Source of the DNA: Apostichopus japonicus
Lineage: Eukaryota; Echinodermata; Holothuroidea; Aspidochirotida; Stichopodidae
NCBI RefSeq assembly: GCF_037975245.1
Contig: NC_092576.1
Location: 30,854,611-30,918,610, forward strand
Length of the DNA: 64,000 bases
Direction of reading: 5' to 3'
The translations under genes and the position numbers were made by a program. Of this stretch, positions 48,601 to 58,229 are shown in pieces (the first letter of the stretch is position 1; every line of letters starts with the position of its first letter). Below the pieces are notes generated by a model. The model made no database searches, was not told the DNA's origin, and saw only the letters and a list, made by a program, of their open reading frames with translations.

Positions 48601-51600
48601 CTCCCATAGCTCTGTGATAGTTTATCCGATTTGCACAGAATCACCATAGCGCGATAGTAGACAATTTCAGCATTAGTGGATACATTGACACCTAGTCTCT
48701 CTAGTGCACCAGTCAGGCTGTAAATGCTTGCTGACTTCAACCAGAACCTGCTTCAACTCGGAAGTGAAATCTTTGGTCGCATGTTACGTTCTTTGGCCAT
48801 GTGTTTCGGCAATCTTACGGTATTGAATGATGGAAAATAGTAGTAGTGAGCGAGATTCAAGTGGAAGTAGCGAGCCTAGCGGTGATGAATCAGAGAACTT
48901 TGACGAAAATAACTTTGATTTGGACACCCTTATCAGATGATTCCGGCGACAATTCATCAGATTCTGATGTAGTTTTTAGTGTAGGTTTTGTGCATACCAG
49001 TTCCGCGAAAAAACGGAAAGTTGGGGATGATAGCTTCGATGTGGAGGGTGGAGAGGAAAACGCGACACAGGGAGGACCAGGTGAGTCTGAAAGCAGTGAT
49101 GACGAACGATCTGAGCAAATTAGGGCTGGGCCTAGGAGATCCAATGTTGACCAACAGGCAACAGGGCCCCGGGGCCCGTGGTAATCAAACACTTACAGTT
49201 AGGCCTATAAATGTGCTAAGCAAGGCTTTAGGCAGCCGGACGCGCGGCCGTGTTTGGCACGGCCTAACTAACAAAAAACACGGCCTATAATCCCTAACAC
49301 GGCCTTACTATATTGTACCAAGCCGTGCTAAATTGAGTTGTTCAAAAATAAATATATAAATATATAATAACGAAAAAACACAGCTGCCGTTACTACTTGC
49401 ACAAAATTATGGAATTCACAGAAAAACTATGTACATTCTTCATACACCGAGCGTCGAGCGATGTGACATTTCTCAAAAATGTTACCACGTGCGTAATAAA
49501 AATACAAAGAGTCCCGGATACAACAACATACGGCAAGGCCTAACTGTACCATGAAAAACAAAATCGCGAGTGGCGATGTAAATTTTTTGCTCGACGACCA
49601 ACACGAAGTTAACCCCCGTTGATATAGTGTGTAGTTTCCCTCGATCAAGAAACAGACACTGTTGCATATGATAGATCACAGTCCAAATCTGTATATATCA
49701 CCCATCACCAGTTGGAGTGGCTCGTTTTTTTTCCCCGGTTAGGATGGGTTTTTTTGTACGGAGATAAACCAACTTCAGCAACCAATTAAAAGTTGTGTAT
49801 ATAAATCATCTGGCCTCGCGGATTGGAATGTTAAGAGATCCGCTGGGAGATTCCAGGACGGAACACATAAAATTCGCAAGGTATGGTCCTATTATTTACT
49901 AAGCCAAGCTATAGGCCGAATTTTTATCGAGTCGAACAGTGTCAGTCGGAGACATTTTTTTCGTAACGAGAAGTCCAGAACGCAGGCTTGCAAAATGAAA
50001 CGGACTATGCTTCACTTTTTTACTAAGGTATGGTATAATTTATGTCTAAAAGATGGGGTCACTGAGCGGTTAGAACAACTCATTCTAACCGAAGTATGTA
50101 GGCTGAAAGTACCGGTTAGGTGATGCTATTTTCATGGCGCAATGCATAACTTTACGTCCTTTTGTAGGTCTAGGGCCCAGGCTAGGCCAAGCAAGCCACC
50201 TGTCGATTTAACGATAGATAGTTTATTAGAGGTTGGTGGACGAAATTTTATTGTTGCTTGTCAACCGACGTAAGTTTGCGCACTTTACCGCCCCAAAGAT
50301 AGCAATAGGGTACTAAATGCTTAGCCTAAACTGGGAGCCTAACTTCGAAAAACGGTTAACCTTCACTCATTCAGGCTGTTTTGCTGACTGAATTTAATTT
50401 TTGTAGTACAGTTTGAATACCTTTATGTACCTGTGTTGTAATTATGTGAAATAATTAAAGATTTTCTGTGGTAGGTTTAAACTACTTTCGCGCAGTTTAT
50501 GGTGTGCAAACTGACAACGGGCGCGATAAAAATTGATTTTGTTGCTGGTTTTATAATTTCAACCGGACATGGCTCAATGATATTTTAAAGAATGTGAATT
50601 GGTGCATTGGAAATAGTGGAGTTTCTTCTCGACGTTTTATTTTCTTTTAATAAATTAATAAGTTATGAGACAAGTAAAATGCAAAGAGCAAAATAAAAAA
50701 ATTGCAGTTTACATAAAAATATGTTACGATTCATTATTATTTAAAGTTGTTTTTTAACATCTTAAGCCATGACAAAGCCTTTACCTGTACTAGTGTACTA
50801 TAATTTACTATACATACATTTTTGACAGAGGTCAACATTTAAGACAAGGTAATTTCTTTTAAAACCTTTTATTCATTTTATGTACAGTATGTCTTATTTC
50901 TTGCTAAAACTAATATTGCTCCCCAAAAAATTGCACTTTCAGAGCACATTTTAACGCCATCTCAGGCCTGTAAAGTGCACCAAATCGCTTCATTTCCAGG
51001 GTGCTTCGCCCCTGGACCCCACAAGGGGCCCTAAGCGGGCCCCTTGACCCCACGCTATTGCGCAAAGCGTTCAACAAGTGCAACACCCTGCTTTCCATAA
51101 ACCACACCCTACCACTGCCAGTACCAGCACAATCCTACCTAAAGCCCTGGTGCTAAGTGCAACATCAGTATAATTTTGTCCACCATTTTTAATTTCGGCG
51201 GCCATCTTGGATTGGTGTGACATCATTTACTAGGCCTAGCTCATTTTCACCTCCAGAAATGGAAAGACAAGGTCTTTATCTTCAAAAATGATGTAGGCCT
51301 AGGCCTAGACCTCGAATGAATCCAAGCAACCAATTTTTTTCTATAAATAATTTCCTGAAACTGTTTGACAGTATTAAAATATTTGAAAAGTGCTCTGGCT
51401 AGCCAATGCACACTGTACATGTTAGGGCTGGCCTGGAAAGGGTTAATGGAGGCCCTAACGTAACGTTAGGCTAGGCCTACAACTCAAGTGCTTTACTGTG
51501 TGTAGCCTACACTTGTTGCAGCAACAAGTAAGTACGGCAACAACGTTAGGCTAGGCGTTCGGCCTAGCGCCGCTCTAATGTTTATAAAAAATTACCTTGA

Positions 51601-51659
51601 AAGGCTGGCAGGAATCTCTCTAGGCCCCACTCACGAAGTTTTTCTTCAACGAAATCCAT
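39683..51659 (-). CDS. SAM-domain protein, SAMD3-like, 455 aa, 9 exons
   Basis: Minus-strand exons: 51659-51596, 48210-48092, 46907-46768, 46068-45984, 44046-43881, 43089-42899, 42137-41990, 41298-41159, 39997-39683. Every junction is GT-AG (mostly GTGAGT or GTAAGT), phases agree throughout, and 1368 nt run from ATG to TAG without a stop. Residues 1-61 form a SAM domain split by intron 1 (MDFVEEKLREWGLERFLPAF, then EIDREGFYLLED and GPRLKLKKELKLLK). The remainder shows the layout I know from 'sterile alpha motif domain-containing protein 3-like' proteins of fish and invertebrates: KAIMAEFPSL, GLLENRLRNLRKR, WLKHHNAPAQQV with ELLKEYPRL, DFRILFPELCDSLYMKWPGF, VALQLLGLLFPTG with TVEEALQSFIQ, and a C-terminal QPFILALG with HAVDVCFKLFYLLDVHYP. 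Biochemical function is unknown. Because it is bounded by transposon ends it may be cargo or act in transposition. Confidence 0.85.
40432..40504 (-). repeat. tRNA-Ala-like head of a SINE
   Basis: The complement has an A box GTGGCTTAGCGGTACAG, an anticodon-region GCTTTGCATGCG (TGC) and a B box GGTTCGATTCC. The 5' and 3' acceptor strands do not pair, and the sequence continues (to about 40120) as an unrelated SINE body. It lies in the last intron of the SAMD3-like gene. Confidence 0.65.
44203..45603. mobile_element. 1.4-kb repeat with 13-bp flanking direct repeats
   Basis: TAATAATATTCAT occurs at 44190-44202 and 45604-45616, immediately outside ends related by TAACTAGA in inverted orientation. 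Internally, 44690-44760 and 45260-45335 are inverted copies of each other (AAATTATGCAAATTA, ATCGGAC blocks). A long minus-strand frame (44455-45099) is a by-product of the repeat and shows no domain. The element class is unknown. It lies in the intron between exons 4 and 5 of the SAMD3-like gene. Confidence 0.6.
46980..47459 (-). CDS. C2H2 zinc-finger protein or alternative 5' exon
   Basis: A 160-codon frame starts MGFVCSQCGIVINGSPKALL and gives two Cys-Cys-His-His fingers: C-x2-C ... HLRIAHH (residues about 5-25) and ACGQNGCERSF ... FRKHLGTH (about 39-60). These are followed by a proline/acidic stretch and a helical end (AAMLVAGLL, TQVVEQASDLINDM). I recall similar N-terminal finger pairs in multi-copy uncharacterised proteins of fish and invertebrates. 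It lies in the intron between exons 2 and 3 of the SAMD3-like gene on the same strand. A weak donor (CAG/GTTGTG, phase 0) could splice it to exon 3, giving a finger-SAMD3 isoform lacking the SAM domain. Otherwise it is a separate small gene ending at its own stop. Confidence 0.55.
   Translation of the reverse strand: MGFVCSQCGIVINGSPKALLWHLRIAHHLINGHVFTKSIACGQNGCERSFSGRTAAFRKHLGTHNYDNDDVPVHVPVPAPPDADFADVPADNLDADHDEVEPDEPEGELWDELTTEEVENRAAMLVAGLLASSSTVHSTVTQVVEQASDLINDMSSFHL
48504..51442 (+). mobile_element. piggyBac-type element, 2.94 kb, TTAA-flanked
   Basis: Terminal inverted repeats CCCTTTCCAGGCCA lie directly inside TTAA at 48500-48503 and 51443-51446. TTAA targeting and CCC(T)TT termini are diagnostic of piggyBac. 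Only an N-terminal transposase-like frame (48827-49184) is seen, and the DDE catalytic core is missing, so it is nonautonomous. It sits in intron 1 of the SAMD3-like gene, which it lengthens by about 3 kb. Confidence 0.85.
48827..49184 (+). pseudogene. piggyBac transposase N-terminal remnant
   Basis: An ATG at 48827 opens an acidic/serine-rich frame (SSSERDSSGSSEPSGDESEN) that stops at 48940. A one-base shift continues as SDDSGDNSSDSDVV and AKKRKVGDD (basic, NLS-like), then SESSDDERSEQ, ending at 49184. Acidic, Ser/Asp-rich N-termini are usual in piggyBac transposases. The assignment rests mainly on its position inside piggyBac ends. Confidence 0.55.
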
Positions 51660-51884
51660 GAACTTCAAAATTTCGGAGAAACACAAGCTACAACAACACC
51701 GAACGAACACGAAAAAACAGGATAACGGCGGGTGATACAGTCGTCTAAAGTTAGGGCTGATATACAGTTGCCGCGTAAATGCAGTTAAATTCTACCGACG
51801 CGACACATACATATGCTGCAGGCCAACATCTGCATACACGTGATATAAACAAGCCAATCATACCTCTAAACGAGTTATTGAACC

Positions 51885-52016
51885 GTAAACGTTTGAACTG
51901 GTTTGAAAATGATCCTTGAGGGATGAACAGAACCGGGGTCAATATGAACCGAATCGGTTCGAAATATTCTGAACCGGGAAAAGGTTCAAAAAATTGAACC
52001 GGCCTTTATTAGAGTG
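51885..52016. repeat. Right terminus of the 15.8-kb element
   Basis: Contains five GAACC and two GGTTC words. Its last bases (GAACCGGCCTTTATTAGAGTG) invert to match the left end at 36205. It lacks the extended palindrome of the left side. Confidence 0.8.
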
Positions 52017-52018
52017 TA

Positions 52019-52421
52019 TAACACATAGATAAACGAGTAAAGAACAAGCGCTGTGTAGATTTCGCAATCTATTACTATAACCAGCCACGGTACAAACAAT
52101 ACATCGGCACGAAGCCCTCAATAATAGGTAGAAAACATGCACTTAACGATAATGGTCACAAACGAGGTCTCAATACCGAAGTAGAGTCCTAAAACGATAC
52201 GTACAAAAGTGTATAAAAGACAGATACAAGTACGACCACAATGGTCGGAGCCAGGGCTACTACCGAACCAAACGATTCAGATCGGGAGCGAAGACTGGTC
52301 ACAAGTCTTGAGGTCTGCTTCAGCTGAGCTGGTGAGCAGACATCACGTGACCTGTAATTATTACGTAATGTAGCCTACGACAAATAGAGGGCGACATATA
52401 TGATGACCAACGGCATCACAC
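52019..52421. repeat. 560-bp dispersed repeat, copy B, right part
   Basis: Continues copy B exactly where 36204 stops (AACACATAGATAAACGAG). It ends CATCACAC followed by TATA (52422-52425). Compared with copy A it lacks 11 bases near 52217. Confidence 0.9.
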
Positions 52422-52909
52422 TATATTCAAAAGGTTGGTAGTGATAACTAAAGTTAGTGCCCTATGTAAGCAATAAATGAACAAATCAGTAAAGTATCAC
52501 CATTTAATTTCTTAGGAGAACAAAAACAATTCTGTTCATAATTTGTGTACAAAATTTGCATTGCAGCATCCTTTCACTTCATATGCAAATTTCTACAAAA
52601 AAATCAATATTTCGGAAGGAATGATATTGATTAAACAAACTGGATATGTTAACAACAACATTTAACCAATGACAAGATGTCATTGCAGAATTTATATTTT
52701 GAGCCCATGTCCACTTTTTCATGGAAATGCCCAAATGTATTAAGTCGAGACATTGGACAATAAACAAGAGTCATCCTACTGGAGAAATTATAAAAGAGAA
52801 ATATGTTTGTCTTTCTGATATAATATGTAAAAGAATGATGAAACTGGCAAAACATTGCACCAGATCGCATCTAAGGACCTTCCATTGTTCAAAAACATGG
52901 CCTAGTAAT

Positions 52910-52976
52910 AGTTTCGGTCTCGCGGACCTTTTTGTAATTTCGGTCTCGCGGACCTTTGGTCTCGCGGAATTTCCCC
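52910..52976. repeat. Terminal minisatellite, right end (inverted)
   Basis: Three inverted units CGGTCTCGCGGACC or close variants, opposite in orientation to the array at 33081-33266. Confidence 0.85.
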
Positions 52977-52987
52977 AAACTCGTGAT

Positions 52988-55499
52988 AGGCTTTGATATT
53001 TTTTTTCTGATCACGGGTCACGTTACCCTGTCAAGTACGGACACAGCAAATCGACTTGCCTTCAGCGAGATGCCTTTCTTCTTTGAAGAAGGAAGACGCC
53101 CTGATGTTCTTTCTTTAAAAGAAATTGTAACTCAGTTTTGTCGGTGTTAATACAACTATTCTGCAGGTGAAGTGTGACATTCGCCTTCATGTTGAAGGCG
53201 ATTTTCGCCCTTTGTCTGGGGCTGCCTTTTTTGGACGGTGGGGTGCTGGGGTGTTTCGCTGCGTGCTGGCCGTCCTTTTGTGTTTTTTTAAATGTTTGAG
53301 TGGGTGGTTGGGGGGTTTGTCTCTGCAGGTCGGTGGGCATGTTTTTTTTTTGGGGGGGGGGGCTCGCTTCACCCGCTTTATCAGAATGGGGATGAGTCGG
53401 TAGTACCGTTTGGCCGTGACGTTTTTGGATCCCGCATGGCGGGTCACGTATAAAGCACTATTCTGCTTGATGATAAGTCGCTTTGCTCTGTCTTTGAAAT
53501 CCTCCCACCAATCGATAATAGAATCATTCCCCAGGTTAAAGGGTAGACCAAAGATGATGAAAATATTGAACGAAATCAGATTTGAATTCAGAATCGTTCA
53601 GAACAGAAACATTACATTTCCATACACCTTTACCCTTACGTTGGGTATTAACAATATCAAAACGAATAAAGACAGGGTTATGGTCGGACAAAGAAAATGA
53701 CACATTCGAAACATTTTTAATTGAAATAATATTACGGGGGTAATAAATTCGGTCAATGCGGAACTCTGTTCCTTCCCCGGTTGGCGCCAAGTGTGCCCAG
53801 GGGAATGAGGGTAAATATCTCCACGATTCCGAGAAGCGGTAAAAGCTTTCAATACCTGTCAACCCACGTGGCAGGAGTAATTTGTAGATACACCTGATCT
53901 AACGATATTCTTCTCAATGGAGTTAAAGTCACCAGCGAGTAGTACTGATTCATTACCACGTGTCATATTATATAAATTATTGAAAATTGTGACTGGCTTC
54001 ATGGGGCTATTCGGTGCATAAATATTACAAAGCCTGACGCACGTGGAGTCGGAGAAACTGACTAGGGCTGAAATGTATCGCCCTTCTAAATCCTTACGGA
54101 TCTGATCTATCTTACCTTTGAAGGAGGTGGAGAAGGCTATGCCGACTCCACCGTACTGCGGGGAGGGGGAAGGGGAACAAAACAAAGTTCTCGTTCCACT
54201 CTTTATTCAAATGAAAACAATCTTCCTCATTACGAAATGAGTTTCTTGGAGAAACACGATATCATAGTTAAAAATTTTTTTTTAGCCACTTTGTCACGCA
54301 GACCGTTGACATTTAATGTACAAAGAATAAACATTGAGAATATAAAAGGGGCGTTAACACGTCTCATCAATAAAATAAAGCTATAAAAACTCTGTGTTGT
54401 GACTCAGGACATAATTGGGGTGCCTGCTGGCTAAGTGGTTAGCCCATTCCTGTCTGTGATTGCACCGTACAGTAGTATCCCGGTGATCTCTTACTTGGTG
54501 ATTATTATACGAATCCGAAGAATTAAATTCTTCGGAGCACCCGTCTCTCTTCCACACGTGATCCAGTTCCCGGTCTCGGTAAAGATTTTTGACCTGAGAA
54601 CAATCTCCCGTGCCGAGTGTAGCCCTTCCCGCTTAGCGCATCTATCTTTCCTCTGGATTCACAGTTTCGCCTTCGGCCTTGCTGTCGGATTTGGCGTTGT
54701 CCGCCCTCTCCTCCCCCAACCCTTCGTCCGACTGTTCGGACAACACTTTGTCTGCCTCGGTACTCGTCTGTGGTACGTTTCCTTTCCCTTCGCTTAAGTC
54801 GTCCTTATCCGCTGTCTCAGGGTGTGTGGGGGCGTCGACCTCGGCCCCTTCCCCTTCACTCCCCGTGCCTTCCTCTGCCGTCGTAGGTGGTACGTGTTCC
54901 CCTTCTTTCTCGTCGTTACCCTGGACCCTGGCTCCTCCGCTGACCCACTCCGATGTGGGCTTGATCAGGCGGTTCGCGAAAGAGACGGGGCTCTTCCGTT
55001 AGCCGTGCCCCTCTTTGCCGCCGCACGTCGTACACACCACCTTTTCCACACACTGGCTCGCTACGTGCCCCAGCTTGAAGCATTTGAAACACTTCACTTG
55101 GTTGCAAGCGGCTGCCAAGTGGCCTGTCCCGTCACATTTCAGGCAGGTGATCGGCTGACCCCTGTACCTGACCCAACACTGCCTGCCCGCTAATTTGAGA
55201 GAAGACGTCTTTCTCAAGGACGGCTTTGTATTGTCGTATTCCGTTGAAAACGCCAGGCTGATCCTTATAACTTAAGAATGTTCCGCCAACAACTTTGCCG
55301 TACCTCCCTAGCACAAAACGAACAACGTTATCGTCCAGTTCATACGATACGTGAAGAACGTAATTGCTTGTCACGACTTCAGGCTCTTCACTTAAGGTTT
55401 TCACGTCCTTATTTTTAATGTCTGCCGATTTAAAGGAGACATGATACGAATGCCCAGGCAGAGACTGAACTGCCACTAAATATTTGGTCTCAATTCCAT
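52988..55499 (-). pseudogene. Broken TX1-like LINE, proximal half of a split copy
   Basis: From 55499 on the minus strand, the RRM-like ORF1 contains SLPGHSYHVSFKSADI and VSYELDDNVVRFVLGRYGK. After a frameshift, three knuckles follow: CLKCDGTGHLAAAC, CFKCFKLGHVASQC and CTTCGGKEGHG. The acidic ORF1 tail runs to about 54620. The ORF2 endonuclease (54185-53536) has RLCNIYAPNSP, LLAGDFNSIE, FRIDRIYYPRN and SDHNPVFIRFD. A type A LINE tail interrupts at 53165-53456, and the linker (ASSFFKEERHLAEG) reaches 52988. The next residues of the element are found at 33074. It is nonfunctional because of multiple frameshifts. Confidence 0.8.
53165..53456 (+). mobile_element. LINE 3' end (type A) insertion, 10-bp TSD
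   Basis: 292 bases match the end of ORF2 (IRLHVEGDFRPLSGAAFFGR) and the 3' UTR of the complete LINE, ending GGGTCACGTATAAAGC. The direct repeat ACTATTCTGC is at 53155-53164 and 53457-53466. It is inserted antisense into the minus-strand LINE. Confidence 0.85.
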
Positions 55500-56102
55500 T
55501 TTTAGCTCATACCAGCTTTTGGTGTGAGCTATTGTTACAGTGCGGCGTCTATCATTCTATCACTCTATCCGTCAACAATTGGTAAAACCGCTCCCACTCG
55601 CACAATGTTTGATGGAATTTCATGAAACTTGGACACAAGGACCATTAGGTATAGGGCCATCAGAGATGGACCGAAATATGGGGGCAAAGGTCACATGTGG
55701 GCCGTAACGGGCCATTTTGCAGATTCCATGGTACAATGTTGAGGGTTTGTCACGATAGTACTATGGAAGTTTTACCTTCAGGGTGTTCATGAATTTCAGA
55801 TCAAAGATCAACTAGGGGTCTTTTGTGGCCCGGGCCGCGGCCCAATATTTTCAAATTGCTCCTGTTCGTACAGTGTATGGCCAGTGATAATGAAACTTGG
55901 TCACAACGTTCCTCGGGATAGGAGTTACGAGGGGTGTTCGGAAAATTGAGGTCAAATGCCATTTAGGGGGTCATCGGGGGTCATTCTTTTTAATATTTTC
56001 AAATATCTCCATCTCCTCAAGATTTTTATGGATCATATTCAAAGTTGGATCAAAGATGGTTCATATTCAAACTGATTCCACTGAAGAGTAAAGATGAGAA
56101 TA
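55500..56102. repeat. Interspersed repeat, type unknown
   Basis: Starts TTTTTAGCTCATACCAGC, a motif also present at 27255, and contains repeated phrases such as ATGAAACTTGG and GGTCAAATGCCATTT. No long frame. It separates two minus-strand LINE copies. Confidence 0.5.
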
Positions 56103-58012
56103 AAACTCGTGAAACACTTTACCAATTCCCTCGCCACTAACAACCCCGAGCTCCTGACCTCTTGATTAACCTTTGACTCTGCACACCTTTGTTCTGAAGT
56201 ACAAAAAAAAGCTACAGGGTTTCTATCCTTCCTCCAGAAACCTTTCCCTGGAGCGAATTACAGCACCTCTTCTCTCCGCCAAAAGGCGGGCCACAGAATC
56301 CTTACACACGGAGAGACACCGGGACTGCATCCCAGAGACACGCAGGCACCTATCCCGCGCCCGGCTAACCCCAAGTGAAATAAACTACGAACAGAAGGGA
56401 CAACGCCCATCTCCTAACCCCCACCTCTTCTATCCTTGGGACCGCCCCTTGAGAAACAAGCCACCGAACAATATCTTTTGTACTCAGACAAAGAGAAAGA
56501 AAATCGTTATTTACATTACTCATAGCGAGAAAAGCAACACTCGCGTGATAATACGAATGAGAAAGAGAATGACAATGCGACACTGAAATGGAACGCATTG
56601 GACTGGCTAGAAAATATGAACTGGCTAGAAAATAAGGGGCAAACATAAAATTACAATCAATTAAAATCACACCTCCTTAAAAGGGGCTAACATATGCCAA
56701 ACCAGTGACGCTTTCATTTTGTACTTGAAGAGTGAAAAACTACACATGTTAATAATGTTGACTTCACCCAAAAGCGTGCTGCAACGATTCTCCCAGGCAC
56801 GTAACTTAGTCTTGGCCTTCTCGAATAAAGACTTAATAACTCTCCCCCAGACCCTGGAATGAAAAAAAACATCTTATATTGTTACATTGTAGAATATACT
56901 GAGTTAAAGGCTCTATAAACAAAACATACAAAGCAGGAGATAATGGGCAGCCCTGACGAACACCTCTTTGGATTATGACGTCATCAGAGAGCTGCCCATT
57001 AACGAGAACTTTACTACGAATATCAGTATAAAGGATCTTAACCCACCCACGTTAAGAACTTTAAAAAGAAATGACCAATTTACCTTGTCAAAAGCTTTGT
57101 GTTGGTCTTACGAAATAAAAGCACATGCATTTCCCCGAAACAACCATATCAGCAATGTCTCTCAAAATCGAAAGTTTCTGGTGAATAGATACCTGGGCAC
57201 GAAAACCAAACTACTGAACGACTGATCCGCTTGTAACCCAGTCCCCTTGCATCGGGACTGTGACTGTGTGATCATCGTCAGGTGTGCATCACCATTCCCG
57301 AAAGGAACATATACTGCACATGATTTTAGCCAAAAGGGCGACATCGACCAGGCACCGAGGAAGTTTGGAAGATACTCACAATACCAGGCATAACACGGAA
57401 CAAACGTTTTGGGAATAACGTTGTAGTCAGCTGGTAGCAGACTAATCGGCCGACGATTTGCGGGATCTAAGGCATCCCCTTTCTTCGGCAGTAGAGTAAC
57501 AACAGAAATACGCTGTAAAACTGACAACAATTTTGTACAAAATCCATCATTATATAAACACAACAAATCTTCACCAAGCAAATGAAAGAATTCCAAATAA
57601 AACTCAGCGGGGAGCCCGTCGATTCCTGGCGACATATTCTTAGCCATGGCAGATAATGCCAGCTTAATTTCACTTAAATCAATCGGCTTTTCCAAACCCT
57701 ATGTTGATCGGCCGAAACTGAACGAGCAATAGAATTTAAGAAAGAAGACTGTGACTCTCAATCGACGGAATCATCCGCGGAATACAATTGACTGTAAAAC
57801 TCATGAAAAACATTAATAACCCCAGTATCCTAAACAATACAAACATTGGAATCTACACAGGAGTTTCCCCATCCTCCACAAATCTCTCCCTAGAACGAAT
57901 AAATGCGCCCTCTCTCCTCAGCGAGGATACGAGCAACAACCTCCTTATCCCCCGAGAGACAACGAGACTGAAGCTCTTTTAACACGTGGCGCTTTTCCCG
58001 AGCTCGGTGAAC
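56103..58012 (-). pseudogene. Broken TX1-like LINE, RT half (continues at 63008)
   Basis: On the minus strand: linker near 57990-57800; RT motif 1 MSPGIDGLPAEFY (about 57640) and motif 2 KKGDALDPANRRPISL; motif A DQHKAFDKVNW with its catalytic Asp kept (about 57110); motif B RGVRQGCPLSPALYVLF (about 56940). The C-terminal part lies at 56670-56400, followed by a displaced linker fragment to 56103. A U2-like insertion sits at 57191-57342. The copy was cut by the complete LINE at 58013-63007. The other half, with endonuclease and the end of ORF1, is at 63008-64000. Confidence 0.75.
57191..57342 (-). pseudogene. U2 snRNA-like insertion within LINE RT
   Basis: Comparison with the sister copy near 24000 shows about 150 extra bases. 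Their minus-strand start, CGCCCTTTTGGCTAAAATCA then GTGCAGTATATGTTC, follows U2 snRNA positions of about 10-48 with several changes. The rest does not match U2. It resembles a SINE or chimeric retrocopy with a U2 head. Confidence 0.5.
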
Positions 58013-58229
58013 GGTGTTGGCAGTTGGCTTTCGTGGAGTGCGGACGTGTTTTTCGCTCTCGCTCTTCATCTGTTACAGCTGTTATTGTTCTGTGCTGTGC
58101 TATACTTCCCGCCAGGCTGGTATGATAGCTTGTGTTCGTCTTTTCCTCAGTTCGTATATCGTTTCACTATCCTGTCTTTAGTTTGTTTGTTTTTTGTTAC
58201 TCCCCTGTGGCCTAGCCACCTTCGGTATC

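Larger units (their letters stand above)
36205..52016. mobile_element. 15.8-kb DNA transposon carrying a SAMD3-like gene
   Basis: The uninterrupted copy A of the host repeat fixes the insertion to the base: TA at 36203-36204 is repeated at 52017-52018. The ends are CACTCTAAAAAC and, inverted, CACTCTAATAAAG, followed on both sides by ACCGGTTCAA. Both subterminal regions are built of GGTTCAAA/TTTGAACC palindromes. CACT-type termini with subterminal repeats and a very short duplication recall the CACTA/EnSpm (CMC) superfamily, but no classical transposase of that group is recognised. The cargo is an intact SAM-domain gene (39683-51659) and a C2H2 zinc-finger exon (46980-47459), both on the minus strand. 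Nested inside are a piggyBac-type element, a Harbinger-like MITE, tRNA-derived SINE pieces and a 1.4-kb repeat. Confidence 0.85.
33075..52976. mobile_element. Composite insertion with tandem-repeat inverted ends, 11-bp TSD
   Basis: An exact 11-bp direct repeat AAACTCGTGAT (33064-33074, 52977-52987) flanks the segment, and the LINE reading on both sides joins across it. The two ends carry the same minisatellite unit GGTCCGCGAGACCGAA in opposite orientation, giving tandem-repeat terminal inverted repeats. Without its nested passengers the element is about 3.5 kb (33075-36060 plus 52422-52976), and no transposase is visible. The 11-bp duplication and repeat-built termini suggest a nonautonomous MULE or foldback-like element. 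That class assignment is inference. Confidence 0.7.

Noticed and set aside
36205-52016. Classical EnSpm transposase in the element
   Set aside because: CACT-type ends suggest the CMC superfamily, but I could not find a frame with its transposase motifs. The class is therefore stated only as resemblance.
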